A stretch of 64,000 nt of DNA, taken from contig DHVP01000023.1 of the NCBI GenBank assembly GCA_002412715.1, forward strand, positions 1-64,000, written 5' to 3'. The DNA is from Deltaproteobacteria bacterium UBA5205 (GTDB taxonomy: Bacteria; Desulfobacterota; Syntrophorhabdia; Syntrophorhabdales; Syntrophorhabdaceae). A model generated the notes under the pieces. The model had not been told where the DNA came from and did not search any database. It was given only the letters and a program-made list of their open reading frames with translations. The position numbers were made by a program, and so were the translations under genes. Shown one piece after another: positions 44,090 through 53,393 of the stretch (positions within the stretch are counted from its first letter, which is position 1; every line of letters begins with the position of its first letter).

Positions 44090-45430
44090 TTACAGGCCCA
44101 ACTTCTTCTCCACGTACGCCTGCAGTACCCCGAAGGCAAGGTCTCCTGCCCGATTTCCAAGCCCAACTAAAAACCTCTTCAGTTTTTGTTTGGCGACTGT
44201 ACGGTTCGCCTTTGGAAGGTTTTCATCTGACAGCTCATAGACCGCCGATGTCAGTTCCGGAGCTCTGTCCTTTGCGCGTTCGTTTATTAGCTTCAGCAGC
44301 TCCTGGTCCTCTTCGGATAGCTTGAGGCCGCCTTGAATCTCCTGAGCCACTATTCCGTGAACAGCTTGAATAATCTGTGGCCTCAAATTGATAGTTACGC
44401 CGTTCGATTCACGTGTGGTTGCGACAATAGGTAATGCCGCGGTTTGCATAGCCAACAAGTTCGGTCCTATGTTTGAAAGGGCCGGAACCGAAGTGGCGAC
44501 AAGGGTATCGATAGCTGCCCAGTCGGTGTCCGCGGGAAGGGTGTCTGTCAATTCCGATTCAAGACGGTGGCGTATGCTCAGTAGTTTGCGTTCTCGTTCC
44601 TGTTTCAGGTCCACTTGCAGCCGCTTGGCTTCCTTGGCATAACGAGCAAGCACTTCAACAACTTCTCGGGGATTTACGTTCTTATCTTTCAGCAGTGCTT
44701 CTGCTTCTTCAGGCCTTGAAATGGAGATGTCCAGAAAATGTGAGAACTCGCGAAACTGCGTACTCAACGATTGCTCGCCAGCCTGTTGTTCGCCGTGAAA
44801 TTCATACACTGTTCCTCGATCTGTTCTTATGGCATCTAACCGAATAGATGCCAGCCCCACCTTCCCCAAATAATCCCTAAATAGTTGGAGCAGTCTGTTG
44901 ATCTCTTCAGCCCAAATACGACCTGCCGGAACATAGACACGGAAAAGAAGTCCGTCTTCAGTTTCCGAGACAAAGGTTCCAGCAATGACCGTGACCTCGG
45001 CGTTCCTACGGTAGGGCACTACGTTAAGCTCGAACTTCGCTAACAATGTGTTTACAGCATTGCGAATCTCAATTTCGGGAATATGAAAGGCATCGGAGAA
45101 TTCCGCATCGATCATTGGGTCTAATAGACCTTCAAAGACAAACAGAACGTGTGGTACGCTTGAGATTTTACGCAAAAGAGCGTGTCCGACGTCCCTATAG
45201 CCGTCGTCCACAAGATGCTCATACACTGAAGGACTCAGTTTTGCTATGACAGCCTTTACCGAGAAATCGTCAAAATACTCAATGATCGTCGCCCAATTGC
45301 GCGGTTTAGACTCCAGGAATTTCTGCTTATATTGGCGACCGGCAGCTTTCAAACTACTCAAGATGCCTTCGTGACCGATGTTGCCAAGCAAAACGACAAG
45401 TGGTTCAGAAGTGTTTAAATCTTCGTACAT
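44090..45430 (-). CDS. Cassette gene: uncharacterised 446-residue protein
   Basis: It is not recognised as a known family. The first 200 residues are mixed alpha/beta (EPLVVLLGNIGHEG, VPHVLFVFEGLLD, VPYRRNAEVTVIAGTF). A coiled coil (about 265-295, AKEAKRLQVDLKQERERKLL) and a helical C-terminus ending in GDLAFGVLQAYVEKKLGL follow. The opening LLGNIGHEGIL could be a sensor or nucleotide-binding segment, but no Walker motif is present. It forms a single cassette with attC site B. Cassette cargo next to it looks defence-related. Confidence 0.6.
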   Translation of the reverse strand: MYEDLNTSEPLVVLLGNIGHEGILSSLKAAGRQYKQKFLESKPRNWATIIEYFDDFSVKAVIAKLSPSVYEHLVDDGYRDVGHALLRKISSVPHVLFVFEGLLDPMIDAEFSDAFHIPEIEIRNAVNTLLAKFELNVVPYRRNAEVTVIAGTFVSETEDGLLFRVYVPAGRIWAEEINRLLQLFRDYLGKVGLASIRLDAIRTDRGTVYEFHGEQQAGEQSLSTQFREFSHFLDISISRPEEAEALLKDKNVNPREVVEVLARYAKEAKRLQVDLKQERERKLLSIRHRLESELTDTLPADTDWAAIDTLVATSVPALSNIGPNLLAMQTAALPIVATTRESNGVTINLRPQIIQAVHGIVAQEIQGGLKLSEEDQELLKLINERAKDRAPELTSAVYELSDENLPKANRTVAKQKLKRFLVGLGNRAGDLAFGVLQAYVEKKLGL

Positions 45431-45450
45431 TCTTGTGTCTCATTTTCCTG

Positions 45451-45523
45451 CGCTAACAAAAAGCTCAGCCAGAGGCGAAAGCAGCCCCTGCTTTCGCCGA
45501 TTGGCTGCAGCGCCGGGTTATGT
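45451..45523 (-). repeat. Integron attC site C
   Basis: On the - strand it begins ACATAACCCGGCGCTGCAGCC and ends GGCTGAGCTTTTTGTTAGCG in about 73 bases. The arms GCTGCAGCC and GGCTGAGC pair except for one unpaired G, the extrahelical base typical of attC. The centre forms a GCGAAAGCAG/CTGCTTTCGC stem. Confidence 0.85.
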
Positions 45524-45533
45524 ACACCTATTA

Positions 45534-47267
45534 TCACAGCTTTTTGACCAGTCCTCGTACTGTCAGGTTGTTCAGTTTAGAGGCGATCGGCGTAATGATG
45601 TCTGCATGTTTTCTCAAATGAAGGCCATCATTGTAAATAATACCAAGCATATAATACAGCTCTGGTACATCTAGTCCTTTGCTCTCGGCAAAATCCAGTT
45701 TCTTAGTGGTTGTGTGCGTATCCAAGAATGCCTCACGGTCTTCTTCGTTTAGTTTGAAGTACAGGGTCTCTTCAATTTTGACTCTAATAGCACAGCAGAC
45801 GGATAGAGGTTCATAAGTGTTATTTTCAAGATACTTGGTGAGTTCACCGTAAATATGTGTATGAAAGTTGGGTGAAGGGCCGTAATGTTCCTCTAACCCC
45901 AATTTCAGGAATTCATCAGTGAGGTCTTTGGGATCGGGGTGAAAATGGAGGAAGTGTCTGCTAAACGTCTCTTCCAAAGATGAATGTTCTCGGTTCAATA
46001 GAATCTTTTCAATGGTACGATTAGGGGCGGCGGTTTTTGACAGGTAGTATACTTTTTGGTCTTTAAAACAGAACGTATTGAAATAACTAGGGTTCAAGTG
46101 CGTCATGATCAATGGGAAGATTTTCTTCCCAGCCGCTTTGAACTCTTGTATTAAACTGCTCAGATAGTACTGCGCCGCAATAAGATTCGCATCATCAAGA
46201 TAATCAAAAACTTCATCGATTATCAGAAGGCACTTGTCTTTTTTCAATTTCGTTTTTGCCTGCATCAGCATAGCTAAAAAGGAAATGACATCTCTCTCGC
46301 CATTAGATATCTGATTTGCCTTTGGAAAACTGACAATTAAGCCTTTGCTGCCTTCCTCCTTTGGTTTTATGCCTTTCCAAGTTGTGTTGAAAGCCTTGAA
46401 ATTCTCCTCATAGTATCGTTTTTCTTTAATGTATCGATTGTATTTTGTAACTTTTTGCCAAAGAGCCTTGTCTGCGGTTGCTGCCTCTGCAATTTGAATC
46501 GCTGCTATGTAATACTCACACTCATCGGGATACGCAACGCCTGCGTTCTTGAGTGTTGCGACAATTTTGCTCAGCTGTTCGATCTCTTCGAGGGCTGCAA
46601 GCATTGTTTCCTTCGCTTCTTTGAGAATCTGCTGTTTGGTTCCCGAAAGTCTAGCTACTCCAGAGACAAAGTCCTCGATCTTTTTGGCTGTCTTTGCTCC
46701 TTTCAGCTTCTGAAAATCTGCAATATCTTCGAGCGAGCAAATAATACCACAGTTGCTCAGGACTGCGGAAAGATTAGGCACTACCTTGCCGCTGTCGCCG
46801 AATCTTCCTTTTGCGTCGGTAAAGGAATAGGCAAGAATGGCCTTTTCTGGTATCTTTTCGATGAGCGCTATGGGCGCAACTTCAAGAGAGGCGGACGTGA
46901 CCGGAGCGCCTGATACCTTGAATGTTCTTGCTTTTGGCATCAGGCGACTATTGATAACAAACGTGTCAAAATCATTCTTGATCTCGTTATGGTCTTTATC
47001 CGCTTTTCGAATAATTGTGGTCTTATTGGCATCAATGTATGCAATAGAAATTTCCGGGTGCTTATTTTCGTTATTGCAGTAGAAAGAATCTTTGTCTAGC
47101 TTTATGCCCCCGGGAGCAAGCGAGCGAAAAGCTATAGCGAAAGAGGTTTTACCAAAACCGTTCGGTGCTACGAGCAAACTCGGCTTGTTGGGGATAAGGT
47201 TCAAGTCAAATTTCTTGCTTTCTATTCCCTTTACGTGCTTGATCTCCACGGATTCTATTCTTTCCAT
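45534..47267 (-). CDS. Cassette gene: AAA ATPase of the SMC/OLD-like class
   Basis: This 577-residue protein starts at ATG 47267 (MERIESVEIKHVKGIESKKF); the longer frame reads into attC site D and is rejected. It has Walker A APNGFGKTS near 40, an ABC-type signature NGERDVISFLAML and Walker B CLLIIDEVFDYLDD, with a helical middle. The last 180 residues (LEETFSRHFLHFHPDPKDL, HIYGELTKYLENN) are unassigned. Proteins of this build, often with a partner nuclease, act in antiphage systems. It is followed by attC site C. Confidence 0.8.
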   Translation of the reverse strand: MERIESVEIKHVKGIESKKFDLNLIPNKPSLLVAPNGFGKTSFAIAFRSLAPGGIKLDKDSFYCNNENKHPEISIAYIDANKTTIIRKADKDHNEIKNDFDTFVINSRLMPKARTFKVSGAPVTSASLEVAPIALIEKIPEKAILAYSFTDAKGRFGDSGKVVPNLSAVLSNCGIICSLEDIADFQKLKGAKTAKKIEDFVSGVARLSGTKQQILKEAKETMLAALEEIEQLSKIVATLKNAGVAYPDECEYYIAAIQIAEAATADKALWQKVTKYNRYIKEKRYYEENFKAFNTTWKGIKPKEEGSKGLIVSFPKANQISNGERDVISFLAMLMQAKTKLKKDKCLLIIDEVFDYLDDANLIAAQYYLSSLIQEFKAAGKKIFPLIMTHLNPSYFNTFCFKDQKVYYLSKTAAPNRTIEKILLNREHSSLEETFSRHFLHFHPDPKDLTDEFLKLGLEEHYGPSPNFHTHIYGELTKYLENNTYEPLSVCCAIRVKIEETLYFKLNEEDREAFLDTHTTTKKLDFAESKGLDVPELYYMLGIIYNDGLHLRKHADIITPIASKLNNLTVRGLVKKL

Positions 47268-47301
47268 AGGTCCCGCCCTATCGTCATTTCTTCGTTCCCT
47301 T

Positions 47302-47358
47302 GCATAACGCCGTGATGAGCCGCGACTGCAAGGAGTCGGCTCCATCAATTTGTTGGAC
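47302..47358 (-). repeat. Integron attC site D
   Basis: On the - strand it begins GTCCAACAAATTGATGGAGC and ends GCTCATCACGGCGTTATGC in 57 bases. The outer core GTCCAAC fits RYYYAAC. The arms GATGGAGCCG and CGGCTCATC pair except for one extra G, the extrahelical base typical of attC. It lies between the RES gene stop and the AAA gene start. Confidence 0.85.
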
Positions 47359-47425
47359 AACTCTCTATTCTGTCACTTTTGCCCTCTACCAAAGACTCGC
47401 CCTCGTCTATTCCCTGTAATTATCG

Positions 47426-48562
47426 TTACTGCCTCCCATCTTCCCGTGAGTGATTATACCGAATAGAATCGATTTGATGAAGCCGGACACTGGTGCAAGA
47501 CACAAGACTCTCGCTGAAGAGCACGATGTTCCTCCCTTCTGCCATGGCGCTCGGGTACTTGATCCCACCGTAACCTTCATTTCGGATAAGCTCTGTGAGA
47601 AATTGGGTGGGCACATAATCGATGAGCGACCTATCAGGATCGATTGGGGTAGTCAGTTCGGTAGCGAGGTGATGTAATAAGCTATTTTCCTTAATCCCAT
47701 ATGCCAGACCGAAAGTTCCGTCTGAATCCTCGTACGCAAAGGGGTCGTCAATAGCGTATTTTGCTGATAGGTCGATCACTTCGATACTTTGAGTGGTGCG
47801 GAACGCACCGACAGAGACATACGCCCCTTTCCACGGTCTGACTTCTGAGACTGCGGTTGTCACATCGGTTGCCAAATAGAGGAACGGAATCCCCGACGGA
47901 TTCGCTCTGCCGCTGGAAGCTATTGAGGGAGGTGGTGCGCCCATTTCCTTTCTCTTGAATGGCACTCTCTTTTCTCGATATTTCACAACCTTCCTCATAG
48001 CTGAGCCAATCCTTGCCCTATATAACAGGTCACCAACGGGAATGGTGTGCCTCGCTCCGGCAAGGATATCAGGAAGACTGCTTAAGGTACCTATAAGAGA
48101 CTCATCCGCGATGAAAAAGCGCCTTTCCGTCTTCAGGTAGTATGAAAGTCGACTCCACATGTCATATGGATGATTCTGAAGGACATCTCGCTCAACCCAC
48201 AGCGAACTGAGGCTGAGCGGAGGATTGTCTTTGTCATAATGATCCTGCCCGACAAGCTCGCGCCAGAAGTCATCCCGCTTATCATTGTCAAACCCATCGG
48301 AAAAGATGGAATACCAGTCTCGTTCGACTAGGTCGGGCAGCAGATCACCAAAATCGAACGGGTCGTCGTCTTCGAAGTAATCGACCCCATATTCGATCTC
48401 TCTATAAAGGCCAATTATAGGTAGAAATAGTTCATAAAGTTCGGAAACGTCGATGCACTTGATTTTTCGGCGTCCGCAGAAATCGCAATTACCGGTTTCA
48501 CCTGCCGTGGCGATATGTTTTTTCAGAGTCTGACTCTCAAAACAGTTGCCGCAGCAGAGCAT
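47426..48562 (-). CDS. Cassette gene: RES-domain protein with zinc-binding N-terminus
   Basis: This 378-residue protein has CCGNC and CDFCGRRK near the start, forming a zinc knuckle. A helical HEPN/RES-N-like domain (about 40-180) follows, then a RES domain (about 195-350) with LLYRARIGS, PPPSIASSGRANPSG, FLYLATDVTTAVSEVRPW and the VSVGAF strand. RES toxins destroy NAD+ and stop growth, usually with an Xre antitoxin. Here no Xre partner is next to it, but a HEPN-like gene lies upstream. It precedes attC site D. Confidence 0.8.
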   Translation of the reverse strand: MLCCGNCFESQTLKKHIATAGETGNCDFCGRRKIKCIDVSELYELFLPIIGLYREIEYGVDYFEDDDPFDFGDLLPDLVERDWYSIFSDGFDNDKRDDFWRELVGQDHYDKDNPPLSLSSLWVERDVLQNHPYDMWSRLSYYLKTERRFFIADESLIGTLSSLPDILAGARHTIPVGDLLYRARIGSAMRKVVKYREKRVPFKRKEMGAPPPSIASSGRANPSGIPFLYLATDVTTAVSEVRPWKGAYVSVGAFRTTQSIEVIDLSAKYAIDDPFAYEDSDGTFGLAYGIKENSLLHHLATELTTPIDPDRSLIDYVPTQFLTELIRNEGYGGIKYPSAMAEGRNIVLFSESLVSCTSVRLHQIDSIRYNHSREDGRQ

Positions 48563-48666
48563 TTCAGATGACCTTGTTGCGGTAGGAAGCTATCCCCTTC
48601 CTACCCGAAAACTGGATTGCTTCAGAAGAGTCAATATGTGGCATATCCTTCAGTGTTTCCCTGCGA

Positions 48667-49248
48667 TTAAGACACCTTCGCCTGTCCGTTGCCTGCCATG
48701 TGTATGACTTGCCTATTCTGTCCATGATTTACTGTGCCCGACGTGGGCATCACGGGAGCCCGCTTTTTTTTGGCGATCTGCTGCATGCGGCTGTTGGATG
48801 AGGCCCTTGGCCCCTTCAAATAACCAGACAACAACGCAAAATGAAAGATAACTCCTTTTCTCAACGCCTTGCTTTTTGCATAAATGTCATTAGGTATCTT
48901 GTCATGATCGTCCGGAAAAAAGGCTTTCGACACGGGATCAAGTTTCTTCAACAGCGTTTCGTCCGGCAGGTTGTGGCTAAGGGCGTTTCTCAACCCGTTG
49001 AGGGCTTCAATAGGTTTCCACAGGTCTTCATCAGAGGAGTCAATAAGGCCCCGACATAAGCAGAACTTTTGAAAAAAGGTCAGCCTAGAGTCACGGATAG
49101 CTGCCGGGTTGAACAGACTTGCGGCGATAAGTGCCTCAAGTAGTTCCTCAATAGGGAGATGTCCACGGAGTATGACTACCGTCGGATCTTTAACGACTGG
49201 AAGGTGATTCTTAAGTCTCTCAAAATAGTTTTCAGGGTCTTTTGTCAT
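48667..49248 (-). CDS. Possible HEPN-like partner of the RES protein
   Basis: This 193-residue protein is helical, with ALNGLRNALSHNL (RNxxxH type) near residues 85-97, and a polar tail rich in Lys and Asn. HEPN motifs of this type occur in RNases and their regulators. It lies 104 bases upstream of the RES gene on the same strand with no attC site between, so the two may share one cassette. Its function is inferred from the motif and its neighbour. Confidence 0.55.
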   Translation of the reverse strand: MTKDPENYFERLKNHLPVVKDPTVVILRGHLPIEELLEALIAASLFNPAAIRDSRLTFFQKFCLCRGLIDSSDEDLWKPIEALNGLRNALSHNLPDETLLKKLDPVSKAFFPDDHDKIPNDIYAKSKALRKGVIFHFALLSGYLKGPRASSNSRMQQIAKKKRAPVMPTSGTVNHGQNRQVIHMAGNGQAKVS

Positions 49249-49627
49249 GTCTTAATTTTCATCCGACTATTAAATATGTGACATTTTTGGTACGTCTATT
49301 GATAGTCTGCCATTTTTGGCCGGATATCTAGATAGTGAACTTTCTTTCCTCGCCTCAGCTCACTTCATCCGTTAGCACATCAAGATGTGTCTTTAGGAAA
49401 ATTATTATATTAGAAGACGAAACAATGCAAGAAGATAATTCGAGACATTACCGCAACTGATAACCTATTGTAATATGGTATTTTCATTTAGAAGAACAGA
49501 CTACTAACTACAGGAAGTTATCCATCCCTCAAGCCCATCACTATCCTGCGACTGGCAAACCGGACTTTAGCGAAACAGGATTATCCGCCTGAAACGAGAA
49601 AAAAGCCCTTTTTCCGTTCCCCTCAAG
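49249..49627. other. Gap between cassette array and SbcD operon
   Basis: No gene is seen. Two similar blocks near 49278-49320 (GACATTTTTGGTACG and GCCATTTTTGGCCGG) look like mobile-element end repeats. A weak relative of the promoter motif (GGTATTTTCATTTAG) occurs near 49477-49491. The first boundary of the cassette array should be in this stretch, but no attI or fifth attC could be identified. Confidence 0.4.
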
Positions 49628-49670
49628 GTAATACCATCATAGATAAGTATCTTCATTAGACACCCGAAAA
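49628..49670 (+). promoter_or_regulatory. Element promoter motif, copy 5 (SbcD/SbcC operon)
   Basis: GTAATA (49628-49633), 12 bases, AGTATCTTCATTAG (49646-49659), then CACCCGAAAA ending at 49670. The unit matches copy 3 in nearly all positions, including the spacer. Confidence 0.8.
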
Positions 49671-49742
49671 GTCCCTCGCTGCCATGCGGCAGTTCTTAAA
49701 GGGAAACAATCACCGAAAATATAATAATCGGAGGTATACCAG

Positions 49743-51014
49743 ATGAAAACCCTTCATTTTGGGGACGTCCATCTTCACAATGGCCATCTCTATGAAGAGA
49801 TCGTAAAGTGCTGCCTGTACGTACTTGCAAGGGCAAGGGAAGAGCGACCGGACCTTATCATCATCCCCGGTGACATCTTCGATCTGTACAGGGACAACTG
49901 TGGGCTCAGGATAGGCACCCCGGCGACGCTGTTTGCCGCGGATTTTGTCAGGGGCCTCGCCGAGATAGCACCCGTAGTAATTATCACGGGCACACTGTCT
50001 CACGACCCGCAACACGCAATCGAGATCTTCACCAGGCTTCACACAGAATGCCCCGTACGCACGGTCACATCGCTTGAACAGATAGGAGTCGTGGAAGGGG
50101 AGTTTGTAAGTATCAATGTAGAGAACATTCAGAAATATGTTGAGAGCAGTCTTCTTATGACGGTAGTATCCTGCCTCCCTTCGGTTACGAAGGCTGGCGT
50201 GATAGCGCAGTTCGGCCTCGCGGGGATCGATGAAGGAAACCGCGCCACGGAAGAGCTCGTAAGGGACGTCTTCCAGGCGTGGGGCGTAACGAACGGCATT
50301 GCCAGACAGTCTGGAGTACCGGCCATATTCGCCGGGCACTGTACCGTCAAAGGTTCGGTTACCTCCACTGGCCAGAAGATGATCGGAAAGGAGCTGGAGT
50401 TCGGTATAGCCGACCTGAAGCTCGCAAACTGCGGCATCTATTGTCTGAACCACATTCACAAGGCACAGAAGATCAATTCGAACATCTTCTACTCGGGCAG
50501 CGTCACCCGGCTTGATCACGGGGAAATCGAGCACAAAGGGATGTTCTTTCATGAGTTCTCCCCAGACGGTACCATCGAATCCCGATTCGTAGAAACGCCG
50601 GCGCGGGTCATGAAGACCGTATCGGTGACCGACGGTAGCCTGCCGGACGATTCTCTGCTGGAAGGCATCCAGGAGGGAGATATCGTCAGAATCAAATTCA
50701 TGGTCAGGGAAGACGAACTGGCTAAAGTGGATGAACAAGCGCTGAAGAAAGCCGCCATTGCGCGGGGCGCCGTCGATGTAACCTTCGACAAGGACATCAT
50801 CCCGATTCAACGGGTGCGCTCCGAAGGGATATCGAAACTTCAAACCCTCCAGGAGAAACTTGCCGCGTGGGGCGTGACCACAGGCGAAGACATTGCTGAT
50901 TCCCTCAGGGAGAAGCTGGACCTCCTGTTGTCCACGGAGCCGGATAAGATACTTGAAGGATACTCAAACAATGGCAAGGAGGCAAGAGATGACACCGAAC
51001 GCCTTGTTGCTTAG
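49743..51014 (+). CDS. SbcD/Mre11-like nuclease subunit
   Basis: This 423-residue metallophosphoesterase starts behind GGAGG. Motifs are HFGDVHLHNGH (residues 5-15), IIPGDIFDLY, GTLSHD in place of the usual GNHD, FAGHCTV and LNHIHKAQ. These place it with SbcD/Mre11 nucleases, although Asn-His-Asp motif III is changed. It overlaps the SbcC-like gene. With it, the protein should trim or open DNA ends and hairpins, useful for replication and recombination of the element. Confidence 0.85.
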   Translation: MKTLHFGDVHLHNGHLYEEIVKCCLYVLARAREERPDLIIIPGDIFDLYRDNCGLRIGTPATLFAADFVRGLAEIAPVVIITGTLSHDPQHAIEIFTRLHTECPVRTVTSLEQIGVVEGEFVSINVENIQKYVESSLLMTVVSCLPSVTKAGVIAQFGLAGIDEGNRATEELVRDVFQAWGVTNGIARQSGVPAIFAGHCTVKGSVTSTGQKMIGKELEFGIADLKLANCGIYCLNHIHKAQKINSNIFYSGSVTRLDHGEIEHKGMFFHEFSPDGTIESRFVETPARVMKTVSVTDGSLPDDSLLEGIQEGDIVRIKFMVREDELAKVDEQALKKAAIARGAVDVTFDKDIIPIQRVRSEGISKLQTLQEKLAAWGVTTGEDIADSLREKLDLLLSTEPDKILEGYSNNGKEARDDTERLVA

Positions 51015-53373
51015 AAAATTCCGCGGCATCAAGGACGGCATGGGGCTTGACGAGTTGTTGCTGGACTTCTCTTCTCTCCCGGACGGGACGATAGTCCTCG
51101 TGGGCGAAAACGGAAAAGGAAAGACAACGATACTGGACAACATGCAGCCGCACAGGATCATGCCGTCGAAAGTGAAGAAGTACTCCACCGACGCGTTCAA
51201 CTATTACGATGAGTGCTACGGTGATGACGCATGCAAAGAGCTGTATTGGACAGGCGATGACGGGCAGAAATACCGGACCCTCATCAATATCAACGCGGAC
51301 AAAAGGAAGCAAGAAGCCTATCTCTACCGGATAGACGAGAACGGCAAGCAGAATCCTCTCAACCCCGATGGAAAGACGGGCAGCTACGATGCCGCCCTCG
51401 AAGCCATTCTCTGCAAGCCCGAACTGTATTTCATCTCTGATTTCCGGGCGCAGAACGCCAAGTACGTTTCGGATTATTCAAACGGCGACATCAAGGAGAT
51501 CCTGGCCGAATTCCTAGGCATTGAATACATCAGGGCACTGTCCAGAAATGCCCGGTTCCTGTTCACGGAACTGGGCAAGGTGCTGAAGGGGGTCTTCGAA
51601 GAGAAACAAGGCCTCCTTGACAGGCTGTCCCATAAAGACGCCAGGGAGGCGGAACTGAAGACCCTGCAGCATAAGGTATCGGTTCTGGAGAAGACCCTCG
51701 AAGCGAAGGAAAAGGGAAGGGCCCACCTGGAAGACGCTCTCACGGAGATACGTTCGACGGAGGCCCTGCAGGCAAATCTGGTTCTCCAGAAACAGGAGCT
51801 TGCCGACGAAATAACGCGTAAAGAAGGGATCATCACCAAGATAACCGCCGAAGGCAACAAGAGAATAGAAGCGATCGTGGGGAAGGTCCGTGCAATATCA
51901 GACAAGATAGTCCAGGCGAAGGCGCTCGCCGCATCCGCCTACACCAAGACAGTGAAGGTCGCGGAACTCAGGGCCAACGAAACGAAAAAGGCCGGTCTCC
52001 AGAACACCGTCTCTCGTGCCGAAAACGAGCTGACAGAAGTTCACAACAAGCTCAAAGAGCTGGCGCAGACCGAGAGGGTTCTCAGACAAAAAGAAACCGC
52101 CATGTCGCAGTATTCCCATAAGGCCGACCTGGAGATTGCCAGGATGAGGGGCGAGCAGGACAGCATGCAAAAGGAGGCCGGCAAGCTTCGCGACGTCCCC
52201 TGTAAGGACACGGCGCTGGCGTCGGCCTGTGAATTTGTGAAGGATGCCGTGGAGGCATCGAAACAGCTGCCCGGCAAGATGGAAGAGCTGCAGCAGTTCA
52301 TCCAGAGGTCCGAGGAGGAGAGAAGGCGTCTCCGCAATGAAGCCCTTCCTCTCTCAGAGGACTGCAAGGACAAAGCAGCCCTCGAAGCGAAGGAAACCCG
52401 GATTTCCCGTGAACTCGCCGCCGCAAGGAAAGGTCTTACCGAGTGCGATACCGCTCTCACAGAGGCCAGAAGACTTGAGATCGAGATCGCAGGGTCCGTA
52501 GCAGCCCAAAAGACCTTGCCGGAACTCGAGCAACAGCATGCAGAACTGGAGACCGAGAAAGCGGCGGAAGAGATCCGCATCTCAAAGGATATGGACACCC
52601 TGCAGCAAGAAATAAGGCAAGCGGCGGAAAGAAGGAACGCCATAATCATTGACGAGGGCATCGGGCTTCGCAAAAAGGAAACGGAAGATAAGATCTCTGT
52701 CCTGAAGGAAAACATCAACACGATAAGGGCGGAGGAGAAGGCGTTGGCCAGAAATGTCGGTGCCCTCGAGGTCGAGGTGAGCGCGTATCCGTTGCTGCAG
52801 GAACAGCTTGCGGCCGTCGACAAACGCGCAAAATATCTCGGCAGCGAAGTGGCGGAATGGACCATCATGGCAAAAGCCCTCGGAGATGAGGGCATTATAG
52901 CCCTGGAGATCGACGATGCCGGTCCCGCCATATCCAAACTTGCCAACGACCTGCTAAGAGAGGTTTACGGCAACAGACTCACAATCCGTATCGACACTCA
53001 GGATACCACCGGGAAAAAGCTCAAGGAGGATTTCGATATCACCGTAATAGACGGCCGGTCGAACAAGACCAAAAGCATCAAGAAGGTGTCCGGGGGCGAA
53101 AAGGAACTCCTTGAGGATCTGATACCCAAGGCGGTCAGCCTCTTCAACAAGGAGAGGACGGGCCGTGGAAGCTCAACGCTTTTCACGGATGAACGAGACG
53201 GAGCCCTCGATGCGGCCAGGAAGAGGGCATTCTTCCTCATGAAGACCAGGGTTCAGGCTCTGGGAAATTACAGACAGGAGTTCTGCATCACCCACACACC
53301 GGAACTCGTCAAGATGGCCAATGGCGTCATCGAACTTAAAGACGGCATGGTCAGCATGTACAGCAACCAATAA
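50989..53373 (+). CDS. SbcC/Rad50-like ATPase
   Basis: This 794-residue SMC-like protein starts at ATG 50989 behind AAGGAGG, overlapping the SbcD-like gene. It has Walker A VGENGKGKTTIL near residues 37-48 and long coiled coils (about 200-340 and 380-600). CxxC-like cysteines lie near the hinge (DVPCKDTALASACEFV), the place of a Rad50 zinc hook. The ABC signature is KVSGGEKELLEDL, and the Walker B region is TLFTDERDGALDAARK, with Asp-Glu. Such enzymes tether and process DNA ends with SbcD. Confidence 0.88.
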   Translation: MTPNALLLRKFRGIKDGMGLDELLLDFSSLPDGTIVLVGENGKGKTTILDNMQPHRIMPSKVKKYSTDAFNYYDECYGDDACKELYWTGDDGQKYRTLININADKRKQEAYLYRIDENGKQNPLNPDGKTGSYDAALEAILCKPELYFISDFRAQNAKYVSDYSNGDIKEILAEFLGIEYIRALSRNARFLFTELGKVLKGVFEEKQGLLDRLSHKDAREAELKTLQHKVSVLEKTLEAKEKGRAHLEDALTEIRSTEALQANLVLQKQELADEITRKEGIITKITAEGNKRIEAIVGKVRAISDKIVQAKALAASAYTKTVKVAELRANETKKAGLQNTVSRAENELTEVHNKLKELAQTERVLRQKETAMSQYSHKADLEIARMRGEQDSMQKEAGKLRDVPCKDTALASACEFVKDAVEASKQLPGKMEELQQFIQRSEEERRRLRNEALPLSEDCKDKAALEAKETRISRELAAARKGLTECDTALTEARRLEIEIAGSVAAQKTLPELEQQHAELETEKAAEEIRISKDMDTLQQEIRQAAERRNAIIIDEGIGLRKKETEDKISVLKENINTIRAEEKALARNVGALEVEVSAYPLLQEQLAAVDKRAKYLGSEVAEWTIMAKALGDEGIIALEIDDAGPAISKLANDLLREVYGNRLTIRIDTQDTTGKKLKEDFDITVIDGRSNKTKSIKKVSGGEKELLEDLIPKAVSLFNKERTGRGSSTLFTDERDGALDAARKRAFFLMKTRVQALGNYRQEFCITHTPELVKMANGVIELKDGMVSMYSNQ

Positions 53374-53393
53374 ACCCAAAACAAGGAGATCAT

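Noticed and set aside
49710..50843. Long antisense open frame (377 codons) opposite the SbcD-like gene
   Set aside because: It has no recognisable motif and mirrors a well-supported gene; long reverse frames are common in GC-rich coding sequence. The same applies to 52041-52946 and 10616-11326.
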